Shown here: piece by piece, positions 50,724-63,855 of the stretch
Numbering within the stretch: position 1 is the stretch's first letter
Layout of the letters: every line of letters starts with the position of its first letter
NCBI GenBank assembly: GCA_964035545.1
Contig: OZ037766.1
Coordinates: 4,563,722 to 4,627,721, forward strand
Direction of reading: 5' to 3'
DNA length: 64,000 nucleotides
DNA from: Bugula neritina
Taxonomy: Eukaryota > Bryozoa > Gymnolaemata > Cheilostomatida > Bugulidae
Notes under the pieces: model-generated
Databases searched by the model: none
The model's input: only the letters and a program-made list of their open reading frames with translations
What the model was told of the DNA's origin: nothing
Made by a program: the position numbers and the translations under genes

Positions 50724-53511
50724 ATGGATGCTGACCATCGGGTCATTATCAACGTTGGAGGAGTGCGCCATGAGACATACAAAGCTACTTTGAAGAAAAT
50801 ACCCGCCACTAGACTTTCAAAACTGACGGAGAATCTAGCCAATTATGATGCAGTTCTAAACGAGTATTTCTTCGACAGACATCCAGGAGTTTTCTCACAG
50901 ATTTTGAACTATTATCGAACAGGACAGCTTCATTATCCCACAGACGTATGCGGGCCTCTGTTTGAACGAGAGTTAGACTTTTGGGGATTAGATTCTAATC
51001 AAGTGGAGCCGTGCTGCTGGATGACATACACAGGGCACAGGAACACAGAAGAAGTTCTGGCTAAGTTAGACGAGTTAGATATTGACACTGAGAAGAAAAC
51101 CGAAGAACAAATTATGAAGAAATTTAATTTAGAAACTCAATTCATTGATGGCACATTGAAGCCGTGGCAGAAGATCAGACCAAAAATCTGGACATTGTTT
51201 AATGAACCATATTCCTCAAACTTTGCAAAGGTAAGGTAAATATATTCATCTTAATCTTCATTCGTCTTAAAAATAAAGCAACCAAAAATGGTCATGCATA
51301 AATAACATTCTGGTATGAAATTTCTTTCCATGGTGAATTACAAATTAGCATCTACCATTTAAAGGCTGGTTTCTTAAACTAGGAGTAAATTTCTGCATGC
51401 TCAAGTAGGAATAACACCAAATTGACTTAAACTTATCTAGATCAAGTCCTTTTTAGTTTAATGTTCATTATTTGCTAATACTTGTTCAAACACTTTTCAC
51501 ATTGATTAATTGGCACTATATCTTTCATTCAGACCAGACCTAATTATTGTGCAAGAGCTGTTACATAACAATACAGTATTGAATAACAAGCCAAATAGTT
51601 TTTAAATGCCACCTGCATTTGTAAACTCTGCATTTCAAGTTACTAAAATGTGTTTTTCAAATTAGGACATCAAGTAACCCTTCAAGCATATTATGAATAT
51701 TAATACTGTATTAAAATAAAAGTACTACTCTACTGACAATGCATTGAAAACTACAAGAATTTTGTTAAAGAGCAAGAAGTGTGTAATTCAAAAATGAAAT
51801 GCACTAACTTTCAAGACTTAAGTTCAATTATGTTGAACAATATACCTTTATATTAAATACTTATATTGATGAAAAAACTTAGCTGAATATCGGATGTAAG
51901 AGAATGATATTAATATTTATTACTCCCTGGGGACTGACTACTAACTATATATTTGTATGTATCATAAATATATATATGTGTGTGTGTAGTTTCAATAGTA
52001 TATAATAATATATTGTAACGTAGCTCATGGCATTCAGATACTCAACTTTCGTTAACAGCTCCCCTGTGTCAATAGTTGAAATTATTTCACCAGAGGCGAC
52101 AATTACTTGTAGCTCAATTGTCTAAATGCTACATATTAAAGATAGGCTGCCATTTGGACAGCAATATATGTAACCAATAGCTGCTTGTTTTAAATCAATA
52201 AAAGAGGATCAGCCAGTTTTAGTAGGATTGACTGGTGATGTTAAAAAATAGCTTTGTCGCCTCAAGCCTTCATCTGCTAGATACCCACAATAAATATATA
52301 TTACTTGTAAATAGTTAAATTTGCATCTAATTTTTCAAAGTATAGTTATGTATTCTAGATAATATTCCATGATAGACTCAATTATGTTACAATACTATTA
52401 CATGGCTATTAATTTAAACTAGAATAATTTTGTAAAGGAGAGCATGCCTTTATAGTACTGACTCTGTTAGTAAAGTAGTTATGGCTTGAACAACACATTT
52501 TAATATATAGCTATAATTTTCTTTTCAGTAATTGTTATATTCACCAATATCAAATCACTATAAAATGCCTAAACTTGTTGAAAGTTTTGCTGTAAAAAGG
52601 TGCATACCAGCTGCCTCGCATATCTATGAAAGCAGTTTAGAAAGTGCAAATGACAGTAGGTGGCAGGTGTCTGGACCAGCATGATTTTGACCTATAAACG
52701 CTGCATAACAAAGGCTATGTGCACATAATATATTTATTGGAAACTGAATATCAAAATCGCACTTACATTGTCAACAATTTTGTCAGTATAGAAAAAAATC
52801 TATAACTGCTGTTATAATATTTATATTATATATATTGGTGTGAGCGATGTGCATGTTTGCTAAGGTTGTATTGATCAGGGCAGTATATTATTAGAACATT
52901 GCTTTCGTCTGTTAGCCAAACAATGCAGACACTATTCTGTGAAGTAATGTGTGAATACTGAGGGCTGATCAAGACTAGTTGTCAATGTAAACAATATGTT
53001 TTTGTCTTTTTATAGCCAGTTGTGAGAAGATGATGGTGCTTATTTTGTCTTTTAGCACGTTTGGCTTTATAGAATAATTTAATGCATACAATTAATACGT
53101 GTTGAAAACAATAGATATAACTTCATACCAAATCAAAGTGAACACACTAATTCAGACTTTATTGGATAACTAGTGCTGCCTATATCGAATAGCTGACCTA
53201 CCAATCTATGCAAACCTCACTTCAAAGGTTTGGTGCCACCTACACATTGCAGGTTGTGTCTAATTATGGTTTACCGATAAATTAATTCAGCTTGAAAATT
53301 GTTGTCTGGCGGTAATTCTGACTGCAGCATTTCAGGAGGATTGGTCGGTCAAGAATAGCTGCTAAATTAGTTTTATACAGAGCTTAATATGTGTATTTCA
53401 AAATGAGTAAATTGAAGCATCATCAAAATATAGTAGTATATACTTGATGGTAATTAAAAGTGTGTGTGCGTGTGCGTGTGCGTGTGCGTGTGCGTGTGCG
53501 TGTGTGTGTGT

Positions 53512-53547
<36 letters not shown>

Positions 53548-56500
53548 GTGTGTTAGTAGTTATCTTGTAGTATCCATACATACAATACAATAACACTAAA
53601 CATATATGCTAGGTATATCTGCTACCCACCATATTACTTATATTTTTGTATACAGTTATGTATAAACATGTCAAGACCTGAACTATATAGCCTACACAGT
53701 CTTAAGTACATTTATTTTAAGCACCTGCACAATAATTAAACTATTCGCTGCCCAACCTACATTATAATATACAAGTACAACTCTCAATTTAAAGCTCTAG
53801 CATAATTATTACTGCAATAACTGCACACGCATGCATAACGTACAAATCTAGTATTATAATTATGTATTCATTACATGTCTTGTATATAATTAGAGTTATG
53901 AGTTTGTCTTCAACAGAGCAAGTCTTGTAGCAGTAATATTTAAATAAAAAGTATATGTGGTGAAATAACCTAGATTTTTGACATTGCCTTTGTATATCAA
54001 CCAAATTCACTAGAACAGAGCTGAATTAAAAGAGATTGGAATGAATATATTGATTTAGTTTGTAGTGTTTATTTTGAATTGTACAGTGTTATAGGCTGCA
54101 CTTACTGGTTGAAGGTAAAGAGCTGCATGCGACATATACAGCTCTGTTTATAGCAGTTTGTTTGTCAGGGTGAAGATAGTTTATTGATCGCTAACTACTT
54201 AATCTACCGACCGTATTCAGACTAATTAAAATTAAACTCTTTACTTTGCTAGTTTACTAGTTGATTAAAATTAGAACTCTTTACTATACTAGTTTACTAG
54301 TTGATTGAAATAAAATATATACTATTTTAGTTAACCTTTGAATTGGCCTCTGATAATAATAATGGCCTGATCACACTTCAAAAAAATAGACATTAATACT
54401 CTTATTGACTAAAAGTCAAATTGTGGAAGCAAAATCCAAAGCGGAACAGTTGAAAATGATCACATGACCAGACACTCTCTCAGCATGTTTTGCTGTTTTG
54501 TCAGCATGTAAATTTGTGCTCTGCAAAAGATAGAGAAGAGAGATAGATCTATATGTTGGCTTTTTTGTCTCAGCATCGTCACATTAGCTATGCTACAAAC
54601 TGGTTAACCAGGAAAATAGTTGCAGATAGTAGGCTGACACAATAAGACAACATATGACAAATAATATCTAATGGAATTCAATTATATAATCATTCAGTAG
54701 AAATAGAATATTCATTTCTTGTGAGAAAACCCCTATAAGAAGTTATTTTACCTTTATCTAAAATAGAGTAGTTAATGAAATAAGAAACAAGACATTGCAG
54801 AAAAAATATTATTGTATATTGAAAAATTGTTATTGTGATTGTTTGCTTAAAACTTTGAGGTGTTGTGCATTCACTTTAAAAGTTGCTATATTTGTATATA
54901 AAACTTTGTCTCTCTCTCTATTATAAACTTGACTTTAAGTTTAATCGTTGTACTCTAGAACAAAGTATTAAAAGTGCAAAGATTTACTGTTTTTTTCCAT
55001 AAATCATACATCAGCATAGCTTACAAGTTCACTTTGCTAGAAAGAAGTTTTATAATATGTTTAATTATTAGGAAGATATACTTGTGATTTTGTCTAACAT
55101 ATAGCCTGTGCTACACGATTCTTATACACAAATTCATACAAACGCAAACAATATAGAAGTATTATTCTATGCTTTTCATCATAACTATTTTGTATTTTGT
55201 AGTTTGTGAGCTTTGTATCAATCTCCTTTATCGTGATTTCCATAACTTCTTTCTGTCTAAAAACACACCCAGACCTTCGGATCCCATCAATAGAGAATGT
55301 GACCACAGATTTGGGAAATGGCACCGTGGTATCATGGTCCTTGCACAAGACTAGCACTAAACCACATATTGTTTTCTTTTACATAGAAGCAACGGCAAAT
55401 GCTTGGTTTACGTTTGAAATACTCATACGTTTTATAGTGTCGCCCAGTAAGTTTGATTTTGTACGAGATGTGATCAACATAATCGACGTGATTGCCACGT
55501 TGTCCTTCTATGCAGATATGATTATAACCATGCTGAATAGGTCACTTGGAAATGACATTCTGGAGTTTCTTAGTATGATCAGGATCATGAGGCTATTGAA
55601 GTTGACGAGACACTCGTCGGGGTTGAGAATACTCATACATACGTTCAAGGCTTCTGCCAAGGAACTCATTCTACTCATATTCTTTCTAATGCTATTCATC
55701 ATCGTCTTTGCTTCACTCATATTTTATGCTGAAAGATTGGAATACAATCCAGAAAATCATTTCACTAGCATACCCAGTGGGTTGTGGTGGGCTGTAGTTA
55801 CCATGACTACAGTAGGATATGGGGATATGACTCCTAAAACATATCTAGGAATGATAGTGGGAGGCATATGCGCTTTAATGGGTGTACTAACAATAGCTCT
55901 GCCCGTGCCAGTCATAGTGAGCAACTTTACAATGTTCTATACGCACACGCAAGCAAGATCAAAACTACCAAAGGAGAGGCGTAGCATTGTACCAGTTGAG
56001 GCTGTGCGACCTCATAGTCATGGTCACCATAGAGACTCCTCTCACATGCCTCGCAGGACATCTGCCTACCCTACTTCACACCACCCTGTAAGGCAAATAG
56101 GTAAATATAGAAACTAAGTCTAAAGTTCATATGCTGATAAGAGGCATGCATTTTGAATTCTACTGCATATTTTTCTGAGGCTTCTACTTGTTTCATACGC
56201 CACACTCTATAGCAATACTACATTTGTGTTAACAGGGTGTTGATGAAATGTGTAATATTATGCCAGGAAACTCTAAATAATTAATTATGATGGTAGTAGT
56301 AAATAGTAGTAAATAAACTCTCTAAAAACATAGAAAAGTTTTGTGACAATCATTTGAAATTGTAAATAAGTTATGAGTTTTCAGATTTTCTAGAAGTAGT
56401 AATTCACTTGAAAGCACTCGGGAATAGACCTTAGTAAGTTAGCGTTTTCAGGAACGACAACTAAATTCAACAGTGTATACATCAGTATTTCTAAATATTC

Positions 56501-58876
56501 ACATTCATGTTTGCAGTTTTAGGAATGATGCATCAAAATATGGACCTTAGTAAGTTAGCATTTTCGCTCTTAGCAGTTTGACATGGTTTGGGCTCTTTAT
56601 TGACCTACCTCAAGTAGTATCAAAGAAAATATACCCATGTCTGTAGCCACACTTATACGTATAACTTGAAAGTCTAACATATCTTGCAAGTTGGTTTATA
56701 AATACTTAACATTTTTTTCATCATTTGAAAGCTATAAGATATGCTGAATTTATCTGGCTTAAAGATTATTGTACAAGATAAATAAATTTCCGTGCGGACA
56801 ACAGGGATAAATGAGTACATGATCAGGGGTTTATATTTATCCCTTTGGTATACTTCTGATATCTTATATGGAAAATTTCATCATATGGTTAAATGATGGT
56901 TAAAATTTGTAACGCTTTTATGCAATAATGAAAATACAAGGTAGTGGATACAGAAATATTTTCTTTTATACTATTTCAAACGTAACACGTGGGCTGCAGC
57001 TGCATATATCTACTGCCTTTGCTCTTCCCACTCACTTATAACCTCATTTGGCCAATGAAAGACATTGACTTGTAATATGTAAACAAAACACAGATGCTTT
57101 GCACACCTTTTTGCACGTTACATTAAGTTGCTATTTATTTGGTGTGACAGACCAATGTTATATAATCAGCCATATTATTGGGGGCTGAACAGATACACCC
57201 CAACATAATACTATTATAGAACTTGGCTAACTCTTCTTTCAGCTTCTTCTTGCAAAGATCTCCCACCTTTTCTATTAAATCAGCTATTTGCATGGCAATA
57301 ATTCACATGTTCATCATGAACTCAAACATCAAACAAATCTTTAAAATATCACTCTGGTATTTTGTTTTCAATCACTCAGAAGTTCCTTTTTTTATTGGTC
57401 TCATCTCTATTTAGCGCTGAATTATTTCAGTTCTTGGTTCTCTATTATAACACGTGTATAATAAGCCTATTTGTTCAAACCTATACACAAGTGAGTAAGT
57501 AAGTAAATAGCCAGCTATTAGAGCAGTGGGTCAGTTTACATATATTAGTATTGGGTAAATACATACAATGGTAAGTTTACATAGCAAGGTGATATATTTT
57601 TATAAACTTGCATCAAATAATAATTAAGGTAAAACTTTTGCTGTGCATGAACTTTGCATGATTTACAATAGAATTTCATTCATGTCCGATAACCCAGCCT
57701 GAACACTGACTTAAATTTATGAAACAGTGTAAGTTTTGAACCTAACCTTTAAAGCCTACATGCTGGAGGCTATGAATGGTAGCAGAAGTAGAAATTATTA
57801 TCCCAACTTGATACATTCTTTCTTGCTTTTAAGGTTTGGGTTCTAGCATAGATGAGGCTATTCCTATGCTGAATATAAACAAAGCTTTATCTGCTACACC
57901 TTCACTGAATAATGAACCGATTGGAGAGGTCAAGAAAGCAGCACCATCTTCTGGCATGGGTTCAGAGCTCAAAGTGCCTCCTCGCCATGTTAAAGTGGTA
58001 GTCAATGAACCAAATGTGTCTGTACAGGAAATCAATCGTGTCAAAATTGGTAAATGTCCAATTGATAACTAAACAGATGACTAAAATTATTCTATTTAAT
58101 TATTAATTAGCAAAATGTAATAATAAAATGATATTTGGTAATACTAAATGCTTGTATTTTTGTCATGTTTTCAATGCAGAAGAGAAATGTGTAACAAAAT
58201 ATACATACACTAAACACATTGTTTAAAGATTTATCTGCTGTTTGTTTAAAATGCTATGTAATATTTTAGATGATGCTCCACTATTTAGTTCAGATGGCGG
58301 AGTTAAAGGTTAGTATACAAGGAGGGTTTGGGTTTAGTCTTTTATAAAATACGATATTGCTTGCTACTCAAATGTAGTTACTATTAAGGACAGAAAACCC
58401 TGGTCAATGATTGACAGCAAATAATATTGATTACTGGTATTCATAATATAATTAAAATAATAAATAATTTAAATTCGGGGCAATTTTGCAGTAAAAATAT
58501 CTAGCAGACTTCCATTGCACATCTTCTCACTATATCCAAAAAGTATCAGATCAGTCACAGCATCAAGGATCTACCCCAGGCCCTTGGCCTCAACTTGTAG
58601 TTGTTTAGACTTATATAATGCAAAAATTTGTAGATAAGTGATGGCCAGACTTGAGGAAGATTCTGTCTTTTTTCTTCTACCTGTCTTATCTATCTATTCT
58701 ATTTACTTATAGGCCAACAAAGTTCTTGCAATGGGAATGGTTCTGTAGCTAAAGTTTGGAATGGGGATAGAACAACAGAATCAGAACCAAATAAACACAG
58801 CGTAGAGATAAAAAGGCGCTCCTTTCGAAACTCTAACCAACTTTCTAATGACTCAGTTACAATCACAGGATTGTAG
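50724..58876 (+). CDS. Shaw: Shaw/Kv3-type voltage-gated potassium channel
   Basis: Plasma-membrane K+ channel subunit that assembles as a tetramer. Five exons join in phase: 50724-51230, 55203-56100, 57834-58049, 58270-58308 and 58713-58876, giving 607 residues. The T1 domain (residues 1 to about 110) keeps the non-Shaker zinc site, H70, C76, C97 and C98. S1 starts at about 170; the S1-S2 loop has two N-glycosylation sequons (N201, N208). S4 (290-309) contains [12 protein letters not shown] with Glu290 and Ser293 where other Kv channels have the outer arginines, as in Drosophila Shaw. The filter TVGYGD is at 372-377 and the S6 PVP hinge at 403-405. The cytosolic C-terminus is poorly conserved and ends in TGL, a possible class I PDZ ligand. 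The start ATG follows a probable acceptor at 50684. Confidence 0.94.
51231..55202. other. Intron 1 of the Shaw gene, no gene inside
   Basis: This 4-kb intron separates the T1 domain exon from the membrane domain exon. It contains a (GT/GC)n tract and a pair of direct repeats of about 45 bp near 54230-54305. No exon with family similarity is seen. Confidence 0.6.
53460..53553. repeat. (GT)n/(GTGTGC)n tract
   Basis: Alternating purine-pyrimidine sequence made of GTGTGC hexamers and then GT dinucleotides, with Z-DNA-forming potential, inside Shaw intron 1. Confidence 0.95.
56101..57833. other. Intron 2 of the Shaw gene, no gene inside
   Basis: The frame continues past 56100 for a few codons and stops (KYRN then TAA), so a retained-intron form ending near 56117 is possible. 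The word GGACCTTAGTAAGTTAGC-like recurs near 56428 and 56542. No other coding signal was found. Confidence 0.5.
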
Positions 58877-60248
58877 GAGAATTTCAGGACTGCTTAATAC
58901 TTTATAGTGTCTGAATTTAGTTTTAGCAGTAACCTTTAGATTTTATAATACCGTATATATTTCATTCTCGGTGTTAGAATGTGTTAGAATAGGTAACAGC
59001 TTTAATGAAGGTGAAGAGTCAATGTGTGACTGTATTCTGCTTGTCATAGAGTGTGTCTCTAGGATCACAGTGCTAGCCTTCATCAAATTAGGGGAACTCA
59101 GGCTGACCAATTACATATGGAAGGACCGCTAGAGTAGTTGGAATAAATGGTAGCTTATATTTTCAGTCATGCTACCAAGATTGCCATACATTAAAGCTCT
59201 TAGACTCTCTCCCTATCCTCTTGGCCCAACAGGCTGTAATATCAGATGTATACTTCAGCTCAAAACTGTATATTTTATGTTTTACAGCAAACATCTTTGA
59301 AGCTCTACCCAAAAACACTGCAGCTAGTTGCTTTCATCAGTTAATTTGACACGCTTTCTATTTACCTGGTTCATAGATAAAACCAATTATTTATTTTTTA
59401 TTTGCATCAATGAATTATCAACTTTGTGAAATTTGCATACAGCAAATTGTGGATAATTCAGCTTATCAAATCACAGCACTGATCCACATGGCCGACATAT
59501 TATTTACAAGAAAACTCTCTTTTATTTTTGAGCAATCCTTTGCATATCTGTATGAAGCTTCAATGTATTTGTTACCAACGCAATAAGACAAATTAATTTT
59601 TATAACAAAACTAATAAATTTGCCAAAAAACTAATATTGAAGCTTGTTGAATATAATATTCATTATCATTGATCTTTAGAAGCAATATAATGAATGACAC
59701 ACTGGAAATATTTTGCATACTATATTATCATAAAAGCTTCTATGTCTGGAATGTGATGAAGTTGCAGCTATACAATTATGCATTGTGCCATTTGTTGGCT
59801 TAAAAACAAAATAAACAATTTTCCACAGCAAGTAGGAACAATGCAAAAAAAAATAAAAAAAAAATAAACGAATTTATGTCAGGTTCTCAACCAGATTGAC
59901 TTTAGAAATCTTAAGCGATCAGAAATTTAAAATCAAGTTGTAAATTTTAAGTACTTTTACTGCTTAATTTAAGTTTGAATTGATTAGGAGTCAGTTTGCA
60001 AAACTTTACAATTTTTGATTTGGTCTAATTGAGAACCTAACTAATAAATAGCATGCAGCATAAATAAGTGCTTATATATGATAAACAATATACGTAATTG
60101 AGCATGTACAAATATTTACTAACAATATATTGGACTAAACAGAGCAAAATATCATAACAGTATAAACAGTAACAAGTAAAGAGATAGTGCATCAAGTTGA
60201 GGAAACGTCATGCTTGAGCCATGGTTTATTTTGATGCCAGTCACTGTT
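58877..60248. other. Convergent intergenic gap between Shaw and the Fz-LDLa gene
   Basis: It should hold the two 3' untranslated regions. A plus-strand AATAAA at 59142-59147 is a candidate Shaw polyadenylation signal. No CDS is supported. Confidence 0.5.
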
Positions 60249-63200
60249 TTAGCCATCCTGCTACAAAAATAAATGTATAATATTTGTTTTAAAAACTCTT
60301 GCAAATAATACAATAAATAAAGAATACAATACACTGACAACAGAATTCTAAAAATTAGTTACTGAAAGTATTTTACACCAGAAATACATTTTTTAATTTA
60401 GACAGAACTAAGTTGCATATAATATTATGTAATACGGAACAACCATATTATATAATGAAAAGTATGATAAATAAAGGGTAAACCCCAATATGCATAAACA
60501 GCAATTAACATAGAAAAGCATAACACAGCAACAAATCATGATATAATGTAATATAACATAGTATAGCATACGAGTATTATAGTACAGCATTGTATAGTAT
60601 AGCATATCATGATGTAGTATAGTATATGAGTATTATAGTGTATAGTATATAGCGTATAATATTTTATATTATGGTATAGTGTTGTATAGTACAGCATATT
60701 ATAGTATAGCACAGTGTTGTATACTACAAACATTATAGTATAGTATATTATAGTACATATATAGTATATTATAGTATAGTATATTATAGTACATATATAG
60801 TATATTATAGTATAGCATAGATTATAGTACATTAGAATGCAGCATAGAATAGCGATTTAGTAAATATAAATTTCTTACCTTCACCGCCTGAGTGGTGTAA
60901 GACGGAGTGGTAGAGACTGGAGTAGTAGAATTAGTCTCAAAACTAGGAAATATAGCCGCCCAGAAGCTATTCCATCCACTCCACCATTCTACAGGCAGAG
61001 TAGGCCAGGTGGATAGAGTGGTGGGCCAGGCCTGGGAGCTGTAAGTGGTGGAGAAGGTCCAGGGTGTTGTACTGGAACAGTTGAGTTCATCGGAGTTGTC
61101 ATCACAATCAGGTATGGAGTCGCACACCCAGTCATGCGTGATACATCCCTTGCTATCCTTGCAGGTGAACTGGTCATCCGTGCACGCACAGTTCTGCTCA
61201 TCTTCATGTTCACCACCCAAACAGTCTATTTGTCCATCACATTTCTACAAGTCAAACAATCTTGTAACAGACTTTTATATTTCAAACTTTTTATTTTATT
61301 TATCAGAAAATTTACTATGTTATTTTACTCAATCAAGTGATATATGCTTTAAAAATAGAAATTCTTACAAATGTACGTCCAATGTTGAATGACGAATCGT
61401 TAAGATATATTTTAAATAAAAAAATTACCTAGTATAAAAATCAAAGAGTTATAAGCAGGAAATGTACATATATGATTGGCTATTAGTGAGAACAGGTGGT
61501 GTTACAGTTGGTAGCCTAAGAACTTTGTATGGGAGTTACTTACCCATGCTACTGGAATGCACGGACCACCAATTATACTGTGAGTGTTGCACTTGAATTC
61601 AGTTTCCCTGCATTTAGTCTGAAATTGTAAAACATTGTTTCATAAACTCAGCCTAAACCAACATAGTTTTGTTACACTAAAAATTTTTTGTAAAATAAAG
61701 CCAATCAAATATACTAAAAACTTTCTATTATAAAACTTAACTTATCAACAAAAATTTTGCTTTAAAGCTATAAAAAATTGTATGCCATTACAGTGTAAAC
61801 AGCAAAATCAAACAAAATTTAATTCATATCGGAAAAGCATTTAATTCAAGCGTTAATATGATCTTTCATAGCTAGAAGTTTGACACAGAAAGGAGAATAC
61901 AATATTTTTAATAAGCCATTTCCCAGCTCTATAGACTTCACAGTGCACTTACAGTGTTAACGTAGCAGTGTTCTTCATCAGTGCCATCAGGGCAGTCGGG
62001 GAACGCGTCACACACCCAGTGTGGTGGTATACATTCTGTGTAGGAACCATTGCATTTCACTGTGTATGCATGACATTCCTTCATCTCTGTAACACAATTA
62101 AACACTTATTAAGAATTCATGCTCATATGAGTCATATACGGGAGAGGTAATGACCAAATATGCCATAAACACCCATTTTAGTCACACTTAACAAGTTTTA
62201 TGTCATATTCAAATGAGCTTGATGATGTCACTCATGATCGCCACAAAGCAGCATAATTCTGTTCATTGAAGATACAAAGATCATGATCTTCAGCTGAGAA
62301 TGTTATATTCTACCCTTGTGACATCATACGTCTATGTATTCAATGAGAATATTCTACCCTTGTGACATCATACGTCTATGTATTCAATGAAAATATTCTA
62401 CCCTTGTGACATCATACGTCTATGTATTCCATGAAAATATTCTGCCCTTGTGACATCATGTATTTATGTGTCCAGCAACAATATTCTACAGGCACTTAGA
62501 ATGTTAGTCTTACCGCAATACTGCTCGTCAACTGCATCTAAACAGTCTACTTCTGTATCACACCATTTAACCTCTGGTACACATTCGCCACTGAAGGGGC
62601 ACAGGTGGGTGCCAGTGTAGCAAACTATAAACACAAAACAAGTTGATGAGTTGAGAGAAACTAAACACATATCATTTTGCTGCTGCATATAAAGTGCCTA
62701 CAAGAAATACAGCACAATATGCATGTAGGGAAAAATTGGAGAACGTCAGAGAACAAAGTCTAGTTTAAAGATTATATCTAAGCCTAAATTAATTTAGGCA
62801 TATTATTTTTAGACAAAATATTAAAACAATTTTGCTAACAAAAGCAGGTTAAATTGTTAAAACCTGCAATAGCAGCTATATATTTTTTTTAACTAATAAA
62901 TATATTTTAGAAATATGCAAGGAAAAACACATTGAAATTGTTAAAAACTAATTATGCCTCAAAACATAAAAAGTTCGTTGAAGATATTGGTTGAAAGATG
63001 TATGAAGGAATAACCAGTAAACTTACCGTCAGCAGTAGTATTTACTTTAGGCAGCTTCAGACAGACATTTGGATCGGAATCTGAAGACAGTGGGAAGTCT
63101 TTGCAGTCAATCGGCAGCGTGAAATGGTAATGGTCAAAGAAGAATGAGCACTCAGTCATAGCAACTGGAATAAATAGAATAGCTCTTGCATCCGTCATAA

Positions 63201-63855
63201 GATTTTATACTTTCTAATAAAATAAGTATTTTCAACAATCTTTTGGTAGTAAATTAAGCTTTGATTGAATAAGGTAAGCATGATTTTAACAAAAAAAGCT
63301 ATAGAAATAAACACATAAACTGACTATATGGATAATATATATTTATTGCTATACATGTTTTAAATCAATATACAAATGATCAATTAGTAAAAAGATATAT
63401 CATATTTTACATCTTATATCTATATACTATTTTATACACACTACGTTTCCAAGCTTTGAATTATAAGAATTTCTTTTCATTTGATGTTTGAAAACAGTTG
63501 CATCAATGAAACCACAACTACATATTCATAGTAGGAGCATTCATACTAGGCCATAGACACGTATTAATAGTTGCAGTAGCTGAATGTGTGTGTATACCTT
63601 CACATTCCTCTCTGCATGGAGGGAGAGGAGTCTTATCTTCTGAGCACTTAGGGAAGTTGAGGGCACATGCCAGAGCTGTCATCCTGTTTCTGCACTCAGA
63701 TGTCGAGTGTAGCTGATTGAGCATGTGGACAAGATAGCTGGCCTCTGCTTGGGTGGTCTGGTGAAGGAGATTGGGGAAAGAAACTGACGTGTAGCCCAAG
63801 TCAAGAGCCGCACACACGGAGTTGTTCAAGATCTCGCAGTGGTGGTCAGGTAGTG
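60249..63855 (-). CDS. Secreted or surface protein with frizzled CRD and four LDLa repeats (5' partial)
   Basis: Six firm exons join in phase: 63855-63598, 63164-63027, 62624-62514, 62086-61953, 61618-61544 and 61244-60879. The 5' end lies outside the window. The first two exons encode a frizzled-type cysteine-rich domain ([38 protein letters not shown]). Exons 3-6 encode four LDL-receptor class A repeats, each with six cysteines and an acidic calcium site, for example [18 protein letters not shown]. The tail is Ser/Thr/Pro-rich with about eight tryptophans. Fz-plus-LDLa order recalls corin, but no scavenger-receptor or trypsin domain follows. The phase-0 end at 60879 joins in frame to a tiny terminal exon (60260-60249, Gln-Asp-Gly-stop), which is my tentative end. 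Ligands could be Wnt-like or lipid-linked; this is inference. Confidence 0.8.
60560..60840. repeat. TATAGTATATTATAGTA-type AT-rich tandem tract
   Basis: Irregular repetition of TATAGTA/TATTATAGTA words over about 280 bases in the last intron of the Fz-LDLa gene. It produces long spurious ORFs on the minus strand. Confidence 0.8.
62305..62480. repeat. 44-bp tandem repeat, four copies
   Basis: Four copies of a 44-bp unit (containing TTGTGACATCATACGTCTAT) begin at about 62306, 62350, 62394 and 62438. The last copy is the most diverged. They lie in the intron downstream of exon 62624-62514 and contain TGACATCA, close to a CRE/AP-1-like word; this may be chance. Confidence 0.9.

Noticed and set aside
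60408-60832. Tyr/Ile-rich minus-strand ORFs
   Set aside because: Translation of an AT-rich TATAGTA repeat tract.
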